Part shown: positions 1 to 5,225 of the stretch, in pieces
Numbering within the stretch: position 1 is the first letter of the stretch
How the letters are laid out: every line of letters starts with the position of its first letter
Source of the DNA: an uncultured Pseudomonadota bacterium
Lineage (GTDB): Bacteria; Myxococcota_A; UBA9042; CAIXZC01
Reading direction: 5' to 3'
Length of the DNA stretch: 5,225 nucleotides
Assembly: GCA_937884235.1 (NCBI GenBank)
Contig: CALGBT010000793.1
Span: 1-5,225 of the forward strand
Translations under genes and position numbers: made by a program
Notes under the pieces: model-generated
What the model saw: only the letters and a program-made list of their open reading frames with translations
What the model was told of the DNA's origin: nothing
Databases searched by the model: none

Positions 1-30
1 AGCCTGCCGAGGATTGTCCAGGTACTGCTA
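1..30 (-). other. In-frame TAG and open continuation of the carbamoyltransferase to the window edge
   Basis: The codon at 30-28 is TAG. The nine codons after it, 27 to 1, are open in the same frame and read QYLDNPRQA. From memory, the GDAGGALGAAL motif of this family is normally followed by a short aromatic/hydrophobic helix and a [HY]xxLxxPR-like segment, so these residues look like the natural continuation, not random translation. One base change would restore Tyr (TAC/TAT), Gln (CAG) or Trp (TGG). The reading frame may therefore extend leftward into a C-terminal domain outside the window. The possibilities are a nonsense mutation, a sequencing or assembly error, or readthrough. Confidence 0.7.
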
Positions 31-1056
31 CCAGGCAAAGAGGGCGGCCCCAAGAGCCCCGCCAGCATCGCCGGCGGCGGGCTGGATCCAGAGGTCATCA
101 AAAACTCCTGAGCGCAACAGGACACCGTTGGCCACGCAGTTCAGCGCCACTCCGCCGGCGAGGCAGATCTTCGACAGGCCGGTTTCCTTGCGCACATGCC
201 GGGCCATGCGGATGACCGCCTCCTCCGTCACTTCCTGCACCGATCTCGCCAGGTCCATTTCCCGCTGAGTCAGCTCAGACTCAGGCTGCCGTGGCGGGCC
301 ACCAAAGAGGGCATGAAACTTCGGCCCCGTCATGGTCAGACCAGCCGCATAGTTGAAGTAGGACATGTCGAGATGGAAGGAGCCGTCTTCCTTCAGATCA
401 ACAATCTTGTCCAGGATAACGTCTTTGTACTTCGGCTCCCCATAAGGAGCCAGCCCCATCACCTTGTATTCACCGGAATTGACGCGGAAACCTGTGTAGT
501 AGGTAAAGGCAGAGTAGAGCAACCCCAGAGAATGCGGAAAGGGGATCTCTCCAAGCAGGGTAATCCGGTTGCCTCGGCCCTCGCCCCAACTCGTGGTGGT
601 CCACTCCCCGACCCCGTCCATGGTCAGAAAAGCTGCGTCCTGAAAGGGCGACGGAAAGAACGCCGAGGCAGCGTGGGATTCGTGATGCTCGGGGAAGAGG
701 ATGGTGCCTTCGAAGCCAAGGTCCTTGCCGATGACGTCCTTGATCCACAACTTCTGCTTGAGCCACAAGGGCATCGCCTTGATGAATGAGGCCAGACCGG
801 CGGGGGCGTATTGCATGTAGGTTTCTAGGATGCGCTCGAACTTCAGGAAGGGCTTGTCATAGAAAGCCACGACATCCAGGTCCTTCCCGGCGATACCCGC
901 TTCCTTGAGGCAGTATTTGATGGCCTTGGCGGGAAAACGATGGTCGTGCTTCTTGCGCGTAAACCGTTCTTCCTGGGCCGCAGCCACAATCCGCCCGTCC
1001 TGCACCAGGCACGCCGCCGAATCGTGATAAAATGCCGATATGCCCAGAATGTTCAT
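28..1056 (-). CDS. NodU/CmcH/TobZ-family O-carbamoyltransferase, Kae1-like N-terminal domain, ended by an in-frame TAG
   Basis: Family members transfer a carbamoyl group from carbamoyl phosphate, through carbamoyl-adenylate, to a hydroxyl of a sugar or antibiotic. The 342 visible residues cover the Kae1/ASKHA-like domain. The opening MNILGISAFYHDSAA is typical of the family, followed by the QEERFTRKKHD segment (28-38). HHESHA (124-129) supplies metal-binding His124 and His128, and MDGVGEW (146-152) supplies Asp147. SGEYKVMGLAPYGEP spans 194-208, LAGGVALNCVANG spans 299-311, and AAGDAGGALGAA (327-338) supplies Asp330. Full-length members are usually around 550-620 residues with a C-terminal YrdC-like domain that makes carbamoyl-adenylate. 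Here TAG at codon 343 ends the frame before that domain, although the frame continues open past it. The ATG lies 12 nt after the epimerase stop and has only a weak ribosome-binding site, so translation is probably coupled. The acceptor is unknown; context suggests a surface glycan. Family assignment is firm, activity of a protein ending here is doubtful. Confidence 0.93.
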   Translation of the reverse strand: MNILGISAFYHDSAACLVQDGRIVAAAQEERFTRKKHDHRFPAKAIKYCLKEAGIAGKDLDVVAFYDKPFLKFERILETYMQYAPAGLASFIKAMPLWLKQKLWIKDVIGKDLGFEGTILFPEHHESHAASAFFPSPFQDAAFLTMDGVGEWTTTSWGEGRGNRITLLGEIPFPHSLGLLYSAFTYYTGFRVNSGEYKVMGLAPYGEPKYKDVILDKIVDLKEDGSFHLDMSYFNYAAGLTMTGPKFHALFGGPPRQPESELTQREMDLARSVQEVTEEAVIRMARHVRKETGLSKICLAGGVALNCVANGVLLRSGVFDDLWIQPAAGDAGGALGAALFAW

Positions 1057-1068
1057 TTGCTTAGTCCA

Positions 1069-2064
1069 TCAAAACGAAGCGCTCTGTAAAATCTGCTCCC
1101 AATGTTCGGAGAACCACTCGTTGGTAGCGACGATGCCATCCCGAAAGCGCGTCGCCGGTCGATAGTCAAGGATCTCCTCTGCCTTGTCAATACTGGCAAG
1201 CAGTCGGGCCTTGCAATCCCAGCCTCGGCGCGGTCCGAAGACGATTCCCGAGCCATTGCCCGTCACCTCGTTAACGACCTCAGCCATATGCGCCACAGTG
1301 ACCTCTCTGCCCGAGGCAATATTGATCGATTCTCCCACCGCACCCGACCGCACACACATGGTCAGGAATGCGTCAATGGCATCTTCCACGTAGGTCCAAT
1401 CCCGGGTCTCCTCGCCGCTGCCGGTTATGGGGAGCGCCCGGCCGTGCCGAGCCATGTACAGGAAATTGGGAATCACATTGCGGTAGCGCCCCGGGACCTC
1501 CCCCGGACCATAAACGTTGAAGAGCCGCGCCACCGCCACCGGCAAGCCGAAATTGTCATGGAAGTAAGTGCCGTACATCTCCCCCAGCAGTTTGGTGATC
1601 TGGTAGGGCGTGAACATCCGCACCGAGGCCGATTCTTCACGAAATGGCACGGGGGTATCCGGGCCGTAGGCACCACACCCGGACGAGGCTATGACGACGC
1701 GTTTGGGCGGCGCTTCCCGGCACTTTTCCAGCACCCTCAAGGTCCCCAGGCCATTCACTTCCAGGTTCCGCTCCGGGTGGTCCACGGAGTTCTGGTTGGC
1801 AAAGTGCGCGGCCAGGTGAAAAACATAATCGGGGGGGGCAGCAAAGGCCGCCGCCAGCACCGCCGGGTCAACCAGATCCCCCTCCACAAGGCGCACATTG
1901 GGCCCCGCCGCCAGATTCCAGCGAGCCGCCGAGGAGAAATCGTCCAGAATCACAATCTCTGCACAAGCCAGCCCCTGCAGCCGCCGCACCAACCGGCCGC
2001 CAATGGCCCCGGCCCCCCCGGTGACCAGCACCCGAGAACCGGCAAACTGTCCGTGGTCGCACAT
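1069..2064 (-). CDS. NAD(P)-dependent nucleotide-sugar epimerase/dehydratase (extended SDR family)
   Basis: This 331-residue cytoplasmic enzyme oxidises and re-reduces, or dehydrates, an NDP-sugar using bound NAD(P). The Rossmann dinucleotide motif GGAGAIG is at 16-22, and LDDFSS at 40-45 follows strand 2, with the acidic residues that favour NAD(H). Further motifs are EGDLVD (61-66), FHLAAH (82-87), the catalytic Ser region ASSGCGAYG (126-134) and the catalytic YQITK (Tyr154, Lys158). RLFNVYGPG (180-188) and GSGEETRDWTYVEDA (215-229) are the usual substrate-side motifs of GalE/RmlB/WbpP-like enzymes. Length matches the family. SSGCGAYG replaces the common SSxxVYG, so this is not a textbook GalE or RmlB, and the substrate cannot be named. 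The start ATG lies 3 nt after the aminotransferase TAG, and the gene ends 12 nt before the carbamoyltransferase, so the three are probably cotranscribed. An 8-C and a 7-G run lie inside the gene; the frame is intact across both. Confidence 0.93.
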   Translation of the reverse strand: MCDHGQFAGSRVLVTGGAGAIGGRLVRRLQGLACAEIVILDDFSSAARWNLAAGPNVRLVEGDLVDPAVLAAAFAAPPDYVFHLAAHFANQNSVDHPERNLEVNGLGTLRVLEKCREAPPKRVVIASSGCGAYGPDTPVPFREESASVRMFTPYQITKLLGEMYGTYFHDNFGLPVAVARLFNVYGPGEVPGRYRNVIPNFLYMARHGRALPITGSGEETRDWTYVEDAIDAFLTMCVRSGAVGESINIASGREVTVAHMAEVVNEVTGNGSGIVFGPRRGWDCKARLLASIDKAEEILDYRPATRFRDGIVATNEWFSEHWEQILQSASF

Positions 2065-2067
2065 CGC

Positions 2068-3210
2068 CTAGATTCCCCTGAGCACAGTCAGCAGCAGGTC
2101 CAATACCCGTTCCTGCTCGAGCGCGGTGATTTCGTTGTACAGCGGCAGGCGCAGCAGGCGCTCACAGGCGGCCTCGGTCACGGGCAATGAGCCAGCCCCT
2201 TCGCCCCAACTGGCCCCCATCTTCGAGAGGTGCAATGGCTGGTAATGGGAGGTCGTTTGCACGCCCCCCTCGCGCAGCCGAGACTGGACGCGCTGGCGTA
2301 TCTCGCCATTGGCCAGCAAAAGACCGTAGAGATGGTAGCTGCTTTGACACTCTTCAGGGATCGCCAGGGTCTCTATCAACCCTTCCGCCACTGCCCCCGC
2401 CAGACCGGCGTCATACCGTTCCCAGGCCTCCTGGCGCCGGGCCTGAATAGATTCGACTTCTTCTAACTGAGCCAGCAGACACGCAGCCAGGAGATCCGAC
2501 GGCAGATATGAAGAACCAACATCGACCCACCCATACTTATCGATCTCGCCCCGCATGAAGCTGCTCCGATCTGTTCCCTTTTCCCGAATGATCTCCGCAC
2601 GCTCTACGAACTCCGAGCGGTTGACAATCAGCGCCCCACCCTCGCCACAGGTGATATTCTTGGTTTCGTGGAAGCTCAATGCGCCAAAGTCGCCCAAAGT
2701 GCCCAGGGGCCGCCCCCGATAGCTGGCCCCAATAGCCATGGCCGCATCCTCAACAACGGCCAGACCGTGCTTCGCGGCCACGGCCAAAACTACATCCATC
2801 TCGCAGCCGACGCCACCATAGTGCACCGGGAATATGGCCCGAGTCTGTGGCGTTACGGCGGCCTCAAGCAGGGATTCGTCCAAATTCAGGGTATCGGCCC
2901 GAACGTCCACAAAGCGTGGCTTCGCACCCCGGAGCACGAAGGAGTTGACCGTGGAAACGAAAGTGAAGGAGGGCACAATAACCTCGTCCCCCGGGCCCAA
3001 CTCCAACAGCAAAGAAGCCATCTCGAGGGCATGAGTGCAGGAAGTGGTGAGCATCACCCGCAGCGACCCCAGCTGCGCCTCAAGCAGCCCGCGACAGCGC
3101 TCACCAAAGCGCCCGTCGCCGGCAAGCTTGCCCGCAGCCAGGACCTCCCGCAAATACTCCTCCGTACGCCGCGCCACGTAGGGCCGATTGAACGGAATAT
3201 CCAGTGCCAT
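2068..3210 (-). CDS. wecE: WecE/RffA-like dTDP-4-amino-4,6-dideoxygalactose transaminase (DegT/DnrJ/EryC1/StrS family)
   Basis: This is a PLP-dependent sugar aminotransferase. WecE moves an amino group from glutamate to C4 of dTDP-4-keto-6-deoxyglucose, giving dTDP-4-amino-4,6-dideoxygalactose. The 380 residues match E. coli WecE (376) in length and, from memory, in many segments: IPFNRPYV near the start, GKLAGDGRF (27-35), SCTHALEMASLLL (57-69), PGDEVIVPSFTFVST (73-87), VHYGGVGCEMD (129-139), HETKN with Schiff-base Lys184, AEIIREKGTDRSSF and the DVGSSYLPSDL stretch. Asp155 in VVEDAAMA should contact the PLP ring nitrogen. The position three residues later, normally Gln (or His), is Met158. 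The ATG at 3210 was chosen over an upstream ATG at 3330 because it has a good ribosome-binding site and gives the family N-terminus; the extension is Gly/Cys-rich and unlike the family. It is first of the three sugar genes, and its stop lies 3 nt before the epimerase start. Confidence 0.94.
   Translation of the reverse strand: MALDIPFNRPYVARRTEEYLREVLAAGKLAGDGRFGERCRGLLEAQLGSLRVMLTTSCTHALEMASLLLELGPGDEVIVPSFTFVSTVNSFVLRGAKPRFVDVRADTLNLDESLLEAAVTPQTRAIFPVHYGGVGCEMDVVLAVAAKHGLAVVEDAAMAIGASYRGRPLGTLGDFGALSFHETKNITCGEGGALIVNRSEFVERAEIIREKGTDRSSFMRGEIDKYGWVDVGSSYLPSDLLAACLLAQLEEVESIQARRQEAWERYDAGLAGAVAEGLIETLAIPEECQSSYHLYGLLLANGEIRQRVQSRLREGGVQTTSHYQPLHLSKMGASWGEGAGSLPVTEAACERLLRLPLYNEITALEQERVLDLLLTVLRGI
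2074..2079 (-). promoter_or_regulatory. Ribosome-binding site of the epimerase gene
   Basis: The minus strand reads AGGGGA, 9 nt before the epimerase ATG at 2064. It sits inside the last codons of the aminotransferase gene, so ribosomes ending that gene would stop over it. This is an arrangement typical of coupled translation. Confidence 0.5.
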
Positions 3211-3215
3211 CAAGA

Positions 3216-3223
3216 TCCTCTCT
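3216..3223 (-). promoter_or_regulatory. Shine-Dalgarno site that fixes the aminotransferase start at 3210
   Basis: The minus strand reads AGAGAGGA, ending 5 nt before the ATG at 3210-3208. Its purine-rich AGAGG core and spacing are near ideal, while the upstream in-frame ATG at 3330 lies inside the pump gene. This supports a 380-residue product over a 420-residue one. Confidence 0.65.
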
Positions 3224-3248
3224 ACCAGCAACACGTTCTCACCGCGGC

Positions 3249-3277
3249 AGCATATCCCACACCCCCACCCACCGCAA
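3249..3277 (-). promoter_or_regulatory. Weak sigma70-like promoter candidate for the sugar genes
   Basis: On the minus strand TTGCGG (3277-3272) and TATGCT (3254-3249) are separated by exactly 17 nt, about 40 nt upstream of the aminotransferase ATG. They match the consensus at 3/6 and 4/6 positions. The spacer is a G-rich tract. Such matches are frequent by chance, so this is only a candidate. It is noted because the gap is the one place where the sugar genes could start transcription separately from the pump. Confidence 0.2.
3256..3273 (-). other. G-rich tract with G-quadruplex-like spacing in the gap before the aminotransferase
   Basis: The minus strand carries runs of 2, 3, 5 and 3 G separated by T, T and TGT. 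This fits a two-layer G-quadruplex pattern, and an mRNA reading across the gap would contain it. Three runs have three or more G, and the 5-G run does not clearly supply a fourth three-G tract, so a stable three-layer structure is uncertain. It may simply be local G bias. Confidence 0.3.
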
Positions 3278-3311
3278 CCGCCTTTGCCGTCGCTCTCTTC
3301 CGCAGCAACAC

Positions 3312-5225
3312 CTACTCCCCATGAAACCACCCGTACAGCGCCGGCACCACATAGGTATTCAGGAGCGTCGTAAACGCCAGCCCTCCCAGCACCACCAGGG
3401 CCAGTGGCTTCTGAATGTCTGACCCGGGACCGGCGGTGAAGAGGATGGGAATGAGGCCCAGCACCGAAGTCAGCTTGGTCATGAGCAGCGGCCGCAACCG
3501 CCGGATACTGGCTTCCCGAACTGCCTCGGGAATCGACATTCCCCGGGTGCGCAGTTCATCGATGAAACTGACCAGGACGGTGCCATGCTGCACGGCCATC
3601 CCAAACAGCGCAATCAAGCCCACGAGCACCGACACACTCACGTGCATATCGGCCAGCCAGATGACGCCAATTCCGCCCACCACGCTGAAGGGCAGGTTAA
3701 GAATGACCAGCATGGTCGAACGGATATTGCGCAGCGCCGAGAGCTGAACCAGCAGGATCAGCACCAAGGCCACCGGGACAACCAGAGCCAGCCGCTTCGT
3801 GGCTCGCTCCTGGTTCTCGAATTGACCGCCCCACTCCAGGAAATAGCCGTCCGGCAGGCTCTTCTCCAGCGGTGCCAGCTTCTCCCTTGCCTCGGCCACA
3901 AAGGACCCGAGGTCTCTGCCTCGGACATTGCATTCCACCATGAGGCGCCGACGCGAGTTGTCACGGCTCACCTGGGCCGGGGTCTCAACTAAGTCGACGC
4001 TGGCGACGTCACCCAGAAAGAGACGACTGCCCGTCGCCGACTCAATTGGAATGCGCTCAATGACCTCCTTGCTGTTACGCGCAGAGGCCGGGTAACGCAC
4101 CTGGATCCCGAACCATCGCTGCCCCTCATACAGGTGGCCCACGACCTTGCCGCCGATGGCCGTGCCGACGACTTCGTTGATATGGCTGATATTGAGCCCG
4201 TGCAGGGCCAGCTTTGGCCGGTTGGGGACTACCTGGATCTCGCTGAGTCCACTGGTCTGCTCCACCGCCACATCCTGCGCCCCATCAACCCCACTGAGCA
4301 AGGGGGCCACCTCCTCGGCCAGTTCACGGAGCTTGTCGATGTCGTCGCCGTAAATCTTAATCGCCATGTCCGACTTCACACCGCTCACCAGTTCGTTGAC
4401 CCGCAAGGCGATGGGCTGACTGAAGGACGGGCGTATCCCGGGCATCTTCGCAAAGACCTCCTGGAGTCCTTCGATGAGCTTCTCCCGGTCCAGGTCCGGA
4501 CGCCATTCTTCCTTGGGCTTGAGCATGATCACCAGATCGTTCTGCTCCGGGCCCATGGGGTCTTCGGCAATCACGGGGCGTCCGGTCTTGCTGACCACGG
4601 TGAGCACCTCCGGATAGGCGGCCATGATCATCTTTTCGAGAATGGTCGCCTGATCCTTGCTGGCATCCAGCGAGGCCGAGGGCAGGCGCACGACATTGAC
4701 GGCAAAGGCCCCCTCGTCCAGGGGCGGGAGGAACTCAGTTCCCAATTGCGGAATCAGAAACCCGGCCCCGGCCAGAAAGGCCAGCGCAATCAGCGCCATG
4801 GCCAACCGGTTGCGCAGCGCAAAGCGCAGAGTCGGATCGTAAATCGCAATCAGCCCCCGCACCACCGGGTTACCACCCTTCGTCTCAGGCCGCCGAGATG
4901 AGAGCATCGCGGCCAGGGACGGCACAACGGTCAGCGCCACCAGCAGCGACGATGCCATCGCGATAATGATGGTCATGGCCATGGGCTTGAACATCTTTCC
5001 CTCGATATCCTGCAGGGAGAAGAGGGGCAGCATCACCGCCACAATCACGAGGATTGAGAAGAGAACCGGGCGTGCCACCTCTCGAGTCGCCCGCAGTGCG
5101 ACCTCCGTGCGCGTCAAAGCACGATTGGCCGGGTCCCGCATCATGGAGACAATATTCTCCACCACCACGATGGCCCCGTCTGCAACCATGCCGATGGCGA
5201 TGGCCAGCCCCCCCAGGCTCATGAG
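3312..5225 (-). CDS. CzcA/CusA-family heavy-metal efflux RND permease, C-terminal part (5' end off the window)
   Basis: This inner-membrane proton-driven pump subunit exports metal ions through a tripartite complex with a periplasmic adaptor and an outer-membrane channel. The frame runs off the right edge. The first Met, at 5222, is internal: it opens the MSLGGLAIAIG segment of TM4, and homologues of about 1,030-1,060 residues have some 390 before it. Counting from that Met, TM4 carries Asp15 and Glu22, matching the proton-relay Asp408 and Glu415 of CzcA, while the CzcA Asp402 position is Ala9. TM5-TM6 span about 51-107 and TM7 about 138-157. A large periplasmic domain spans 158-470, TM8-TM12 about 478-632, and the protein ends YGWFHGE. 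The segment NELVSGVKSD (276-285) is CzcA-like, and the Met residues that bind Cu/Ag in CusA are not evident, so divalent cations are likelier. The substrate is not certain. A functional link to the sugar genes is not apparent. Confidence 0.95.
   Translation of the reverse strand, partial: LMSLGGLAIAIGMVADGAIVVVENIVSMMRDPANRALTRTEVALRATREVARPVLFSILVIVAVMLPLFSLQDIEGKMFKPMAMTIIIAMASSLLVALTVVPSLAAMLSSRRPETKGGNPVVRGLIAIYDPTLRFALRNRLAMALIALAFLAGAGFLIPQLGTEFLPPLDEGAFAVNVVRLPSASLDASKDQATILEKMIMAAYPEVLTVVSKTGRPVIAEDPMGPEQNDLVIMLKPKEEWRPDLDREKLIEGLQEVFAKMPGIRPSFSQPIALRVNELVSGVKSDMAIKIYGDDIDKLRELAEEVAPLLSGVDGAQDVAVEQTSGLSEIQVVPNRPKLALHGLNISHINEVVGTAIGGKVVGHLYEGQRWFGIQVRYPASARNSKEVIERIPIESATGSRLFLGDVASVDLVETPAQVSRDNSRRRLMVECNVRGRDLGSFVAEAREKLAPLEKSLPDGYFLEWGGQFENQERATKRLALVVPVALVLILLVQLSALRNIRSTMLVILNLPFSVVGGIGVIWLADMHVSVSVLVGLIALFGMAVQHGTVLVSFIDELRTRGMSIPEAVREASIRRLRPLLMTKLTSVLGLIPILFTAGPGSDIQKPLALVVLGGLAFTTLLNTYVVPALYGWFHGE

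Larger units (their letters stand above)
3218..3311 (-). repeat. Imperfect direct repeat flanking the gap between pump and aminotransferase
   Basis: The minus strand contains GTGTTGCTG twice, at 3311-3303 and 3234-3226. Each copy is followed within 2-4 nt by AGAGAG (3298-3293 and 3223-3218). The downstream AGAGAG is part of the aminotransferase ribosome-binding site. The copies are 77 nt apart, with the G-rich tract between them. The remaining gap sequence shows no gene and no convincing stem-loop terminator. Confidence 0.45.

Noticed and set aside
196..789. 197-codon open frame on the plus strand
   Set aside because: It is antisense to the carbamoyltransferase core motifs and its translation resembles no family.
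1..1056. Genome-wide reassignment of TAG to an amino acid
   Set aside because: Two neighbouring genes appear to end at TAG at the expected family length, so TAG works as a stop here. Only local readthrough, mutation or error remains plausible.
1102..2190. 362-codon open frame on the plus strand
   Set aside because: It lies antisense to the well-supported epimerase gene, is rich in His, Arg, Pro and Gly, and has no recognisable motif. Long antisense frames are expected in GC-rich coding DNA.
3211..3311. Rho-independent terminator after the pump gene
   Set aside because: I found no GC-rich stem-loop followed by a T run on the minus strand, so cotranscription of pump and sugar genes cannot be excluded.
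2668..3324. 218-codon open frame on the plus strand
   Set aside because: It is antisense to the aminotransferase and has no domain signature or plausible gene context.
3211..3330. N-terminal extension of the aminotransferase to the ATG at 3330
   Set aside because: The 40 extra residues are Gly/Cys-rich, overlap the end of the pump gene and do not fit the WecE family N-terminus. The ATG at 3210 has a good ribosome-binding site.
4134..4901. 255-codon open frame on the plus strand
   Set aside because: It is a shadow of the RND pump's periplasmic and TM7 coding sequence, with biased composition and no family signature.
5220..5222. Start codon of the pump gene at 5222
   Set aside because: The Met is in the middle of TM4 of a protein family with about 390 residues before it, and the frame is open to the window edge, so it is an internal Met.

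Overview
This window is a GC-rich stretch of bacterial DNA with four genes, all on the minus strand and tightly packed. A CzcA/CusA-type RND efflux pump implies two membranes, so the source is probably a Gram-negative bacterium. I cannot place it to phylum. Dense coding and the absence of tRNAs, insertion sequences or CRISPR arrays make it look like ordinary chromosomal sequence or a metagenomic contig.

Layout in transcription order (right to left). Positions 5225-3312 hold the C-terminal ~637 codons of a heavy-metal RND permease whose N-terminal part lies beyond the right edge. A 101-nt gap (3311-3211) follows. It contains a G-rich tract, an imperfect direct repeat, a weak promoter candidate and a clear Shine-Dalgarno site. 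Then come three nucleotide-sugar or glycan genes with almost no spacing: a WecE-like sugar aminotransferase (3210-2068), an NAD(P)-dependent sugar epimerase/dehydratase of the extended SDR family (2064-1069), and a NodU/CmcH/TobZ-family O-carbamoyltransferase (from 1056, running off the left edge). The gaps are 3 nt and 12 nt, which suggests one transcript with coupled translation.

The likely shared job is to make and decorate a surface glycan or glycolipid: a 4-amino-4,6-dideoxy sugar nucleotide, a second modified sugar, and a carbamoyl group added to a hydroxyl. Sugar-nucleotide synthesis genes such as rmlA/rmlB and glycosyltransferases are not in the window and would be expected further left. 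The metal pump is probably just a neighbour.

The most notable observation is an in-frame TAG in the carbamoyltransferase (28-30), directly after the Kae1-like catalytic domain. The frame stays open beyond it to the window edge, with residues that look like the normal family continuation. The gene is therefore either broken, misread in assembly, or read through. Separately, all three sugar genes lie in the same reading frame, divided only by single stop codons. I saw no evidence of a wholly new system.
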